Source: Globodera rostochiensis | Taxonomy: Eukaryota > Nematoda > Chromadorea > Rhabditida > Heteroderidae | Assembly (NCBI GenBank): GCA_018350325.1 | Contig: JAEVLN010000010.1 | Span: forward strand, 2,356,001 to 2,420,000 | Direction: 5' to 3' | Length of the DNA: 64,000 bases | Shown here: positions 35,395-44,823 of the stretch, in pieces | How the letters are laid out: each line of letters starts with the position of its first letter | How positions within the stretch are numbered: the stretch's first letter is position 1 | The notes under the pieces: generated by a model | Databases searched by the model: none | The model's input: the letters and a program-made list of their open reading frames with translations, nothing else | What the model was told of the DNA's origin: nothing | Translations under genes and position numbers: made by a program

Positions 35395-35755
35395 CCGGGA
35401 CCGGGATTTTTGTGAAAAATCGGGACCGGGACCGTGAAAGTCGAGGTCGGGACCAGCATGTTGAACCAGGACCGGGATTTCGCTTTTTCAAAAACCGGGA
35501 TCGGGACCGGAAAACTGGAAAAATCTGGTCCGGGATTGACCGGGACCGTGAAAGTCGAGGTCGGGACCAGCATGTTGAACCAGGACCGGGATTTCGCTTT
35601 TTCAAAAACCGGGATCGGGACCGGAAAACTGGAAAAATCTGGTCCAGGATTGACCGGGACCGTGAAAGTCGAGATCAGGGGGACCAGCATGTTGAACCGG
35701 GAGCGGGATTTTGCTTTTTCGAAAACCGGGATCGGGATTTCGCTTTTTCAAAAAA
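35395..35755. repeat. 114-bp tandem repeat, three copies
   Basis: The phrase accgtgaaagtcgag recurs at 35,431, 35,545 and 35,659, an exact 114-bp period. The unit itself contains smaller repeats of accgggatcggg type. Frames run open on both strands because 114 is a multiple of 3; they are not genes. Confidence 0.9.
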
Positions 35756-35978
35756 TTTAAACAACTTATTTTTGTTAAGTATATTTACTTACTCCGTTTA
35801 TTAAAACAAAAATTAAATTTAATTGTCATTTTGCGCTATTTAAGAACTAAATTCTATCATCAAATTAAAATTTAACTTTTTTATTATATTTATCAGTGTA
35901 AGTGAACAGTGTGCTTACAAAAACTTATCATCGTCACATCAAATTTCAAGAAATCGAAATGATGGATTGATTAACAAC

Positions 35979-36050
35979 GGTCTCATGGTGTAACGGTTAG
36001 CACTCTGGACTCTGAATCCAGCAATCCCAGTTCGAATCTGGGTGAGACCT
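35979..36050 (+). tRNA. tRNA-Gln (anticodon CUG)
   Basis: A 72-nt cloverleaf without an intron. The acceptor stem ggtctca pairs with tgagacc. The A box is tggtgtaacggtta, the anticodon stem ctgga/tccag encloses the loop ctctgaa with anticodon CTG at 36,012-36,014, and the T arm is cccagttcgaatctggg, which contains the B box. The discriminator base is T. It decodes CAG. It lies in the left arm of a palindrome whose right arm carries a tRNA-Gln(UUG). Confidence 0.95.
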
Positions 36051-36104
36051 CACTTTTTGGCAATCCAAGAATTGCTAAATCGACGACACCACTAAAATAC
36101 GTTT

Positions 36105-36231
36105 CCGAAAAAGCAGACAAAAACAATTTGACGTCGCAAAATAAAAGATTAATTTGTTTGGGTCGGTTGGTGTCCACAACTGTGCCAAAACTGACCAAAA
36201 CAATACCCTTTTTGTCAGCCATTGTAATTTT
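36105..36231 (-). pseudogene. isolated UGT exon fragment
   Basis: After an acceptor-like ttttttag the minus strand reads MADKKGIVLVSFGTVVDTN, the opening of the UGT donor-binding domain. It corresponds to KKGVVLISLGTN in UGT-1 and UGT-2 but is closer to the usual nematode wording. Similarity ends within about 25 codons, and the frame then runs into the tRNA flank. No other exons lie nearby. It is a relic of a third UGT, sitting in and beside the spacer of the tRNA palindrome. Confidence 0.65.
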
Positions 36232-36426
36232 CTAAAAAATAAAATCATAAACTTTTATTTTTAAATTTAAAAAAGTATAATTACAAAAATAGGGGTTTCA
36301 TTTCTTTTTTTGTTTTTGATAAAAATTTATTGTTTTATTTTGCGCCGTCAAATGTTTATGTCTGCTTTTTCGAAAACGTATTTTCAGGTGTCGTCAATTT
36401 AGCATTTCTTGGATTGCCAAAAAGTG

Positions 36427-36498
36427 AGGTCTCACCCAGATTCGAACTGGGATTGCTGGATTCAAAGTCCAGAGTGCTAACCGTTACACCATGAGACC
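36427..36498 (-). tRNA. tRNA-Gln (anticodon UUG)
   Basis: Reverse-oriented 72-nt cloverleaf identical to the tRNA at 35,979-36,050 in every stem and loop I compared, except anticodon base 34: loop cttttgaa-type with anticodon TTG at 36,465-36,463. It decodes CAA (and CAG by wobble). A and B boxes are intact. Confidence 0.95.
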
Positions 36499-36786
36499 GT
36501 TGTTAATCAATCCATCATTTCGATTTCTTGAAATTTGATGTGACGATGATAAGTTTTTGTAAGCACACTGTTCACTTACACTGATAAATATAATAAAAAA
36601 TTGAATTTTATTTGTTAAATTTTAATTGGATGATAAATCAGATGCCAAATTGAATACCTAAGTTCTATTGCATTAAGTTATTGTACAATTGGCCAGTTTA
36701 AAGCAAGAATCAAATAGAAATTTTTAAAATTAGGACAAAAAAGAAAGTTCAAGAACCCTTTTTTAGCAAATTAGTCATAAATGTGT

Positions 36787-37658
36787 TTAGTTTTCAAAGA
36801 TCCGATCTGTCCATGTGCCCATCATCGAAGCTATCCAAACGTAAGGCCAAAAAGAGCCGCAGAAAATGGCCAAGCCAACTAAAAATCCAAAAAATTTGAA
36901 AAAATCAAAATTTACAGGTACCAAAGACAAGTGGCAGTGCAATTTTGAGGCCGGTCCCGTGATCTGGCACTGTTAAGAATTCAAAAATGATTAATGTATC
37001 GGCATACTCGATTTAAAAAACCCATTTTTTCTGAAACAAAATTGCCCACATCCCTAACATAAAACTAATTTACAAAAGAGGGGATTAAATGGCGTCTCCG
37101 TCGTCGTCATTTCCGGCACGTTCTTTGTCGTCGTCGTCTTTGGCGGCACGCGCGGCGTCGTCGTCGTCTCCGGCGGATGCAGCGCAAAATGCATGTTTCC
37201 ATAGTCTTCATTTTCGTTGCCCAGCGTGCAATTTCTGCAGTCCAAATCACCATAGTCTCTCAAATTAATAGCCAATTGATTGCTACACCAATTCCTCTCA
37301 TTTGTTGAGGTGCACCCATAAAAAGTGAGCCACTCATTGCCTGAAGGTTAAATTTGTTAAATTATTTTAATTGGAAATTTGCAAAAACAAAACCTTTCGT
37401 ACAGTACGTGACCATGCAATATTTGTGCTGTGGATCTGGCGCCCACCACGGGCCCCCGGTCTTCCTAGGGCATTCGCGTTTGGTGAACTGCACGTTTCGT
37501 TGAGCGCCCCGGACTGTGCCGACAACTTCACGCCTGCACTTGAGTAGAGCTGTTTAAATTTTAAGTTAATTAAATTTTTAAAATTTATGTCAAATTAATT
37601 TACCGGTGCAATAGGGGACAAGCATCGCATTGATGACGAACATATGAAGAAGCTTCAT
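36787..37658 (-). CDS. secreted Cys-rich protein with Thr/Pro stalk, copy A (altered tail)
   Basis: Exons: 37,658-37,604, 37,549-37,394, 37,340-37,074, 36,969-36,922, 36,878-36,787 (205 residues). A signal peptide (MKLLHMFVINAMLVPYCT) is followed by LLKCRREV, ECPRK, YCMVTYCT, FYGCTS, NWCSN and DCRNCTLG: eight Cys in a roughly Ly6-like order. Then comes a stalk of about 35 residues rich in Thr and Pro (acg codon runs), likely O-glycosylated, and a hydrophobic C-terminal segment (IALPLVFVGLAIFCG). The last intron is 43 bp. A T run shortened from six to five shifts the frame after that segment, so the end is longer (to ...DRIFEN) than the short ...GHPFE of copy B. Extracellular or surface location is likely. 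The precise family and role are not recognised. Confidence 0.7.
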
Positions 37659-37918
37659 TTTTTCGTTTTCTGAAATAAATGATCAAAATGGATGGTTTTC
37701 AACACATTCATTTTTCATCAAATCGCGTGAATCAGCAGCGCATTTTTCATAAAAGACATCCAATCGGAATTTTGCGTAAAAGTTTATTTAGATGAAAACA
37801 TTCAAATGTGTAAAAATATCAGGAACATTGTTAATTTGTAATTTTCTAAAATTAAAAATCACAAATAAGTTGGTGTTTTATTTTTGATCTGTCCATGTGC
37901 CCATACTGAATTGCATCG

Positions 37919-38818
37919 CTATTCAAACGGATGGCCAAAAAACGTGCCGCAGAAAATGGCCAGGCCAACTGAAAAATCCAAAAAATTTGAAAAAAATCAA
38001 AATTTACAGGTACCAAAGACAAGTGGCAGTGCAATTTTGATGCCAGTTCCGTGATCATGCACTGTTAAAAATTTAAAAAAAAATTCTTAATGTCATTTCA
38101 TTCAATTTTTGAGATACCATTTTTTTAAACAAAAAATAAACCCATAAAAACATTTTGAAACAATTACCTATGAAGGGATAAAATGGCATCTCCGTCGTCG
38201 TCACCGTCGTCATTCCCGCCGGCACATTCTTTGCCGTTGTCGTCGTCTTCAACGGCACGCGCGCCGGCGGCGTCGTCTTCGGCGGCACGCGTGCCGGCAG
38301 CGGCGTCGTCGTCTCCGGACGCAGCGCAAAATGCATGTTTCCATAGTTTTCATTTTCTCCGCCCAGCGTGCAATTTCTGCAGTCCAAATCGCCATTAACC
38401 GGTCTCAAATTAATAGCCAATTGATTGCTACACCAATTCCTCTCATTTGTTGAGGTGCACCCATAAACAGTGAGCCACTCATTGCCTGAAGGTTTAATTT
38501 GTTAAATTATTTTAATATTTTAATTGGAATTTGCAAAACAAAACAAAACACCTCTCGTGCAGTACGCGACCATGCAATATTTGTGCTGTTCTGGTGGAAC
38601 CAACCAATCCCAAAATCCTCCTTTTATGTAAGGGCATTCCCCCGTCGCGAATGTCGGTTTTTTAAGAGAATACGCCACGTTGCCGACCTCTTCACGCCTG
38701 CACTTGAGTAGAGCTGTTTGAATTAATTTAATTATTATTTTTTTTAATTTATGTCGAATTTACCGGTGCAATAGGGGAAAAGCATCGCATTGATGACGAA
38801 CAGATGAAGAAGCTTCAT
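37919..38818 (-). CDS. secreted Cys-rich protein with Thr/Pro stalk, copy B
   Basis: Exons: 38,818-38,764, 38,713-38,552, 38,485-38,168, 38,061-38,014, 37,968-37,919 (210 residues). Same plan as copy A: signal peptide MKLLHLFVINAMLFPYCT, LLKCRREE, YCMVAYCT, VYGCTS, NWCSN, DCRNCTLG. The stalk is longer (about 45 residues with PARVP and Thr runs). A hydrophobic tail follows, ending LAIFCGTFFGHPFE, which could be a GPI signal or a short membrane anchor. Exon 2 has diverged most from copies A and C (GNVAYSLKK, FATGECP). Directly downstream of copy A's promoter side in head-to-tail array, about 260 bp apart. Confidence 0.75.
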
Positions 38819-40043
38819 TTTTAAAGAAATGTTTTTTTTATCTGACCGTTTTCCAATTCATTTAATTTGTTTTATTATGTCCTAAATTGAAGCTTTCTCA
38901 AACTATCAAACAAGAAGTTTTCAAATTTTGTTTGCAATATAATAAGGACTTAGTGAATATTTGATTTTTGTGTTAATGTCTAAAGAAAAATCCATTTTCC
39001 TAAACTAAAAAAGGCAGCAACTTTTCGATTTAGTGGAAATTTTTTTTTATTATCAGACTGTTCCTCCATTTTTAGTTTATACCAAATGAATAATCACAAT
39101 GAATTTGTTTTACAAATTAGCGTTTTTTTTTAATTTTTATTATCAAATCGCATGAATCAGCAGCAAAGCCATCCAATTGGAATTTATGTAAAATTTTATT
39201 TCATTGAAAACATTCAAAATGTGTAAAAATCATTGTTAATGTAAAAAAAACTCAGGATCCCTAGTCAATTCGTAGTTTTTTAAACGTAAAATCACAAAAC
39301 ACATTAGGAAAATAAAAGTTTCTTTTTAGGCCAACGATGTCGAAATTTTTGATTTAAACAAATTAAAATGTTTTTTTATTTCTTCGTTTATTTTTTTTAT
39401 TGTTTTTGAGCGTTTATCGCCGTCGAGAACTTTTTTTAATTGGATTTGTTGTTGTTAAGAAAATTTATCCAAAAATTAATATCCCTTAAAAGGGACCTAA
39501 AAAAAGTCTCAAATTAGCACAGTTTTAGAACAGTTTCTTGACCATCGGTCCTCAACTATCACAGTCCACCGCAAAAATTTATTAAGTTTTATTCCAATAA
39601 AAACAATCCGTTACATATATCATAAATTAATTGGTTGGTTGAATTTATTATGTAAAATTTCAGTCTGGGGATGTCTATTTGCATTCCTTTTTTTACCCAT
39701 TTTTTAATTTTACCCCCCTCCCCACTCTGTTATGCATTATCGAATAACTTAGTTTTCTGATGTTGATGAATCATTTAAATTTGTGTGAATTCTTTTTTTG
39801 TTGGTAGGGAGAATTGACATGATTAAACTGAGTAAATCAAAAACAAAATTTTCATTTATATTCAGTTTATGGCTTTTTTACCCATTCATAACGGTTTGTA
39901 CAAGTCCTGGCAATTTAAAGTCCAAATTGAAATTTGAATTGCACAGAAAGTTGAAGGTTTGGAATGAAAATTTAAAAAAAAATTTATATAAGAAAATTTT
40001 CAAAATGTTTACATAAAAAATTTTCAGGTAAATAAAAATTGAC
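38819..40043. other. AT-rich intergenic DNA
   Basis: No gene. The first ~350 bp (gtctaaag, taaaaa, caaatgaat, atcaaatcgcgtgaatc) resembles the region upstream of copy C at 45,670-45,900, so the upstream flank was duplicated along with the gene. The rest, 39,200-40,000, is long A/T runs with a polypyrimidine patch near 39,710; nothing identifiable. Confidence 0.45.
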
Positions 40044-41451
40044 ATGAATTTCATTGTTCTGTTTATTGGCACTTTGATGCTGCTATTCAATAGCTCCGGT
40101 AAATAAATATTAAATTAAAATTTTAAAAAGAATTTCTCTGAACAGTTGCGCTTCGATGCTTGCGCAACACTATCGGTGTACTGCCCGGTTCTGATTCCCG
40201 GCTGGATTTATCGGGGAAAGAATGCCCTTATGTTTCGAAATATGATTCGTGTGATCCAAATAATCCAGGAAACAATTTTTGCTATGCGGCAAATTGCTAT
40301 AAAAGTAATTTAATCTTTTTTTGTTATCGGGGTTTCTTTTAATTCCCGATTCCGGGGTTTTCTTTTTAATCCCGATCCTGGGTTTCCTTTTAATCCCGAT
40401 CCCAAGTTTTTTTTAAAATTTCCGGATTTCCCTTTTAATCCCGAATCCCGGGTTTTTCTTTAAATACCGGTTCCGGGTTTTAATTAAATCCCGACCCTGG
40501 GGTGTCTTTTAAATCCATCCTCGGATTTTCCTTTTAATCCCAATCCCGGGTTTCCCTTAAATCCCGAATCCCGGGTTTTCTTTTAAATCCCGATCCCGGG
40601 TTTCGGTGCCAACTCCAATTCAATGAGGATACATTTATATTTTTTTCATCGACAAAAATTTCAGACGGAAATGCCAAGGAATGGATCACACATTACGAGT
40701 GTACTACTAGCCTTTCTCCCACCCAATGCGGTCAAAATTTGGAGAAAAGATTGCAACGCATTTTCGGTGGTCCGATGAAATGTTCCGCGTGCAGCCAGGG
40801 CGGTTTCAAAATAGACATGGCCAACAAGAAATTTGCGCTGTGCAATGGGACAGATTCATGCACTGTACAACCGGCGGTGGCGGTGGAAGTAGCCCCCAAG
40901 GAGACAACGACGCCGCCGGCGCGGTTGCCGTCAACGACGCCGCCGGCGCGGTTGTCGTCAACGACGACGTTCGACATCATTCCACTACCACCAGATGGTG
41001 TGTGACAGGAAAGTAACCGGAACTCAAAAAAAAAATGTCCATGTAACCCAAAAATGTCCGGGCGTCCGGAAAATTTTGAAATCTTAAAAATTTGAGTTTT
41101 CTAATTTTTCTGATCATTTTTCGCCTTTTCCCGAATGCAGTTTTTGGACCATTTTTCTTAATTTAGGATTTTTTTGACAAAAAGTCTGGATTCCGGACGC
41201 AAAAATTTCCGAAAATCCGGAATGCGGTTACATCCCTGGTGTTTATTCATTTTACGATTTGAATTTATGACATCATTTTAACTAACGGAGTTAAATTATT
41301 CTTAGCTGGCACGACTGGTGTGCACAACATTGCACTGCCAGCAATTGTCATTGGTACAATTAAATTTTTTTATTTAAAAAAATATTTTAATTTATATTTA
41401 ACAGGAAGCCTGGCAAGTGTGTTGTGTTGTGTCTTTGGTCCTTGCATTTGA
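40044..41451 (+). CDS. secreted Cys-rich protein with Thr/Pro stalk, divergent copy D
   Basis: Exons 40,044-40,098, 40,146-40,304, 40,665-40,997, 41,306-41,353, 41,405-41,451 (213 residues). Exon 1 (55 bp) and exon 4 (48 bp) have exactly the lengths and phases of copies A-C, so this is a paralogue in opposite orientation. Signal peptide MNFIVLFIGTLMLLFNSS; Cys-rich region with LRCLRN, KECPY, NFCYAANCYK, YECTTS, MKCSAC, LCNG and SCTVQ, with more Cys than A-C. Stalk with TTPPARLPSTTPPARL. Hydrophobic end HNIALPAIVIGSLASVLCC, ending FGPCI. Tail position and length suit a GPI signal. Intron 2 holds a minisatellite and intron 3 a possible mobile element. Confidence 0.72.
40320..40612. repeat. minisatellite of the type tcccgatcccgggttttc
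   Basis: About ten irregular copies of a 25-30-bp unit (cccgggttttcttttaaatc and variants) in intron 2 of copy D. Confidence 0.8.
41006..41238. mobile_element. possible 233-bp inverted-repeat element in copy D intron 3
   Basis: The ends caggaaagtaacc and ggttacatccctg match as inverted repeats at 11 of 13 positions. The flanking octamers (gtgtgtga and gtgtttat) agree at only about five of eight positions, so the target duplication is doubtful. Confidence 0.4.
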
Positions 41452-41564
41452 AAGGAGCTTTGTGGCCAAATGATGGAAGAAATTAAATGAAAAAAAAGTA
41501 ACCGGAAGTTCTATCTATTTGCAAAAATATATTTTATTCTGTTTAATCAATTTTATTTTATCAT

Positions 41565-41928
41565 TAGGGCCAGGATTTATACGCGCTAAAAATGGCCAAA
41601 TATATGCATTATATGTCAAAAATGCCGAAATCTGCACCGAAAATGGCTTTAGTGCATTAATTTTTAATTTCTTTTTTTAATAACAAATTAAATAGATTTA
41701 AAACTTTTTCGTATATTATTTTAGTATTTTTTTTTGTCTATCGCTGAAGATGATTTATTTAAAAAAACAGCCAAAAGATCACTCTTTTTAGGCGTATTTT
41801 TTAAATTTTTGTTTAAAAATGCCAAAATAGCTATGCCCGAAAGCTCAAACCAACGCGAAAAAGGCACTTTTGGGCCGTATTCTTTAAATCATATAAGCAT
41901 AAAAAATAAGTAAAAAATCCGGGCCCTA
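41565..41928. mobile_element. 364-bp hAT-like element
   Basis: Inverted ends tagggcc and ggccctaA-type (gggcccta) are flanked by an exact 8-bp repeat, tttatcat (41,557-41,564 and 41,929-41,936). The interior is AT-rich with aatggccaaatatatgc and tatgtcaaaaatgccg phrases. Related left-end sequence occurs at about 45,993, next to the satellite. Confidence 0.82.
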
Positions 41929-41936
41929 TTTATCAT

Positions 41937-42300
41937 CATAATATTTTGTTCTATTTTTTCACCAAATGATTTCGTTTTTTATCTAAAATCCTGTGACTCT
42001 CCCATTATAAAAACTATTTTCTTTTATTTCCGGCTAAATAAAACAAGATTAAGAGGAGAATAAAAATCAACAAACGAAAATTTACAAAATAAAAAGCAAA
42101 AAAAAATTGAATGTTAAATAAATTAAATTAGGGTTGCTCCCCCGACCCTTGCCTGTTGTTTTTATTTATAAGAAATGTTCTAATTTTGTTTGGTTCAGCG
42201 TTCTTATTTTATTGTGTAGGAGAATTATCATAAAATTTTGATCTAATATTCAAAATGAGAAAATTTTGAAGCAAAAATCTTTTTTATTTAATATTTAAAT
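41937..42300. other. AT-rich intergenic DNA
   Basis: Nothing recognisable: short frames only, no splice-supported exon and no clear repeat. Confidence 0.4.
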
Positions 42301-42303
42301 TCC

Positions 42304-42445
42304 GTGTCCAGACATTTGCGGTCCGACATTTGCGGCCCAGACTTTTGCGGCCATAATGTGAAGGAATTTCATGCCCCATTTTCGGACATTTGCGGCCCAG
42401 ATATTTGCGGCCTCAGCCAAAATAAGACATTTGCGGCCAACCATT
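42304..42445. repeat. short repeats of gacatttgcggcc
   Basis: Six or so spaced copies of acatttgcggcc, acttttgcggcc or atatttgcggcc, in two clusters. Function unknown; it looks like a small minisatellite. Confidence 0.6.
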
Positions 42446-42679
42446 TTTCAAAACCATTAAGGATGGTATTTAAGTATTTCAAATAATTTAAAAAGATTTA
42501 TCACCGCACTAAAATTGGAAGAGGAATACTAGAAAAACAGAATCAGGTCTTACAAGCATCCGACAAGAGGTCTAAGTAAAAAACGCAAGAAACTTTGTTA
42601 AAGCTTGATTTTGCGATACGACAATGATACTAATCGAATCCTTATTCAACCAATTTGCTCAAATGGTGAAAAGGGCGCG

Positions 42680-43330
42680 CGTACAACTCGGCAGTGGACA
42701 ACTCGGCAGTGGACAACTCGGCACTGGACAACTCGGCAGTGGGACAACTCGGCACCAGACAACTCGGCAGTGAGGACAACTCGGCACTGGACAACTCGGC
42801 AGTGGAAATAAATATTTTAAAATCAAAGCAATTCATCAAATTTTTGAACTAATTTTAAAATATAGTCAACAACATCAATTCTTCAAAATTATGCAATTCA
42901 CCAAATATTTTGATTTTAAAATATATTCAACAACATCAATTTTCTTAAATGCATTCATTGTTTGATTTTCGCAAAGCTAGTGAAGTTGGTGCTTTTGTAA
43001 GAAAATAGTCGTCTTCGGCTGCCCAAAAAATCACCTTTTGTTAGAGGCGCCTCTCTGAAGGGAGAAAGGGAGGGAGGGCGGGCGGGGGGGGGGAGGGCGA
43101 AGATTTGGCCAATACAATAAATTGAAGTGTCCATTGATCCCTCTCAGCATCAAAAATGTGATTTTGAAGAATTGATGTTGTTGACTATATTTTAAAATTA
43201 GTTCAAAAATTTGATGAATTGCTTTGATTTTAAAATATTTATTTCCACTGCCGAGTTGTCCAGTGCCGAGTTGTCCTCACTGCCGAGTTGTCCAGTGCCG
43301 AGTTGTCCACTGCCGAGTTGTCCTTACCCC
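42680..43330. repeat. 650-bp fold-back element with minisatellite arms
   Basis: The left arm (42,680-42,895) has ggacaactcggcagt repeats and then aaatcaaagcaattcatc. It reappears in reverse complement at 43,160-43,325 (gatgaattgctttgattt and then ccactgccgagttgtcc). The ~260-bp centre contains a purine run near 43,065-43,105. It resembles a fold-back transposable element. No target duplication is evident. Confidence 0.8.
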
Positions 43331-43737
43331 GTGAAAAGTGTTAATAAAAAATATGCTAGTTAATGATTGTTCGAGCAATTTACATTAAATTAAAGGCTTA
43401 AAAATTTCCACGTTTTTGGGGTTTGCCGATAACATCCCTGCCGGCAGCGCCTATCAGCCGCCGGACCCCTCCTAGAATTTTTGTTGTATTTGTTTAAAAT
43501 ATCTAATAAATTTATTTGAGTAATTTTTATATATTTTTTAATATTTATTAAGTGTTTTATTAACAAAATACTACGAATTTTTAGTATCTGAGCGTGGAAA
43601 TTTTTTTCAAAAAAACCCTTGCCCGTGTACGGGCCCGTGTCTTTGCCTAAAATTCAAAATAAATAAAAATTAAAAAAAAAATTGTTTTAAGCGTAGTTTA
43701 AAAATTGTTACATTTATTTGGTTAATATTATTTAAAT
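43331..43737. other. AT-rich intergenic DNA
   Basis: Contains a fragment of the gcgcctatcagccgccgg type near 43,447 that resembles the interior motif of two of the hAT-like elements. Otherwise A/T runs. Confidence 0.4.
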
Positions 43738-44215
43738 TAATTACGATTCTCTTTGCAAAATTGTTGTTTCGTCAAAATGAAATGCCCAATTGCAACTTCA
43801 ATTGATTCAACTTTTGGAATTTTGTTCTCCGTCGCTAATTCGACCAATAAATCTTCAAATATGCCAAAACACAAAATTGATTAATTTTTATTTGAACGGG
43901 TTTTTGCAACACAATTTCAAAAAATATTTTGGATTCCGATGAATTTAGCCACATTTCATAATTTTTTTTCATTTCGCCAAGTTTTTTGGTCTTTTTCAAA
44001 AGTTCGTACAACGTTAGCCGGTATTCGGACAATGAAAGAATAAAGTTGAAGTTTTCTGTTATAAATATTATTTAAACAATAATAAATATTAAAAGTTGCT
44101 CAATTTTACCTTTGACCTTTGCTTGTCGGAACTCATTTATAATTCAATTTTGCATATACTCGAGCAACTTCCAATTTGGCAAATTAATTTCCACCATTTT
44201 GTGCGAAATGTTTGT
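43738..44215 (-). pseudogene. decayed gene of unknown family
   Basis: Minus-strand exon-like segments. About 44,215-44,107 reads MVEINLPNWKLLEYMQN, a TGA stop, then INEFRQAKVK and a donor. After a tataacag-type acceptor at about 44,056, NFNFILSLSEYRLTLYELL, KKNYEMWLNSSESKIFFE and VLQKP follow. A shift of frame is then needed to reach LLVELATENKIPKVESIEVA, ending at a TAA near 43,738. The in-frame stop and the frameshift argue for a pseudogene. I do not recognise the family. Confidence 0.45.
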
Positions 44216-44823
44216 TTTAAATTCGAAGAAACTAAAAACAAATTCAGAATTTGCATATTAAAAAAATTTTTAATTTGCGCGAAAAAAATTTTTTTCCTTA
44301 AAATGCAGCCGCAAATATCATTTTTTTAAATACCTATAATTCTCTGTATGTTCTTTAAGCTTAATGCAATTATAAACAAATCAAATGCCTTCAAATAATT
44401 TCTCGTCAATCTGATAGTTTAATTTGCAACGAGAGACGAAATGCCAATATGCTGACCGCTTTTTTGATAATTAAAAAAATTAAATTTGTGTATTTTAATA
44501 TTAATAAATAGAAACATATTTCTGTACTAACTTTTGTGTTAAGGTATACAGTCGTTCCAAAAAGCGCCAAGCCAACATTTGGGGGAATGACAATAATTGG
44601 TCCTTTCCGTCATATTTTAATCCGAAAAACAAAATTTTGCTTAAAGACTTATGCAAAGCTAATGGTTATTGTACAATTGGTCAGTTTAAAGGAAACACCA
44701 AATAATCTTAAAATTAGGACAAAAATTTAATTACAAATTCAAAAGTCCTTAGCAAATTAGTCATAAATGTGTTTAGTTTTCAAAGATCCGATCTGTCTAT
44801 GTGCCCATCATCGAATTGCATCG
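44216..44823. other. 3' flank of copy C and AT-rich DNA
   Basis: From about 44,640 to 44,823 this matches 36,660-36,830 downstream of copy A (ttattgtacaattgg, aaaattaggacaaaa, gcaaattagtcataaatgtg), so copies A and C were duplicated together with their 3' flank. The rest shows nothing recognisable. Confidence 0.5.

Noticed and set aside
35395..35755. Frames of 101-130 residues on both strands
   Set aside because: The 114-bp period is a multiple of 3, so any open unit stays open; no other coding sign.
38183..38398. A plus-strand Ser/Ala-rich frame
   Set aside because: It is the opposite strand of the Thr/Pro stalk exon of copy B.
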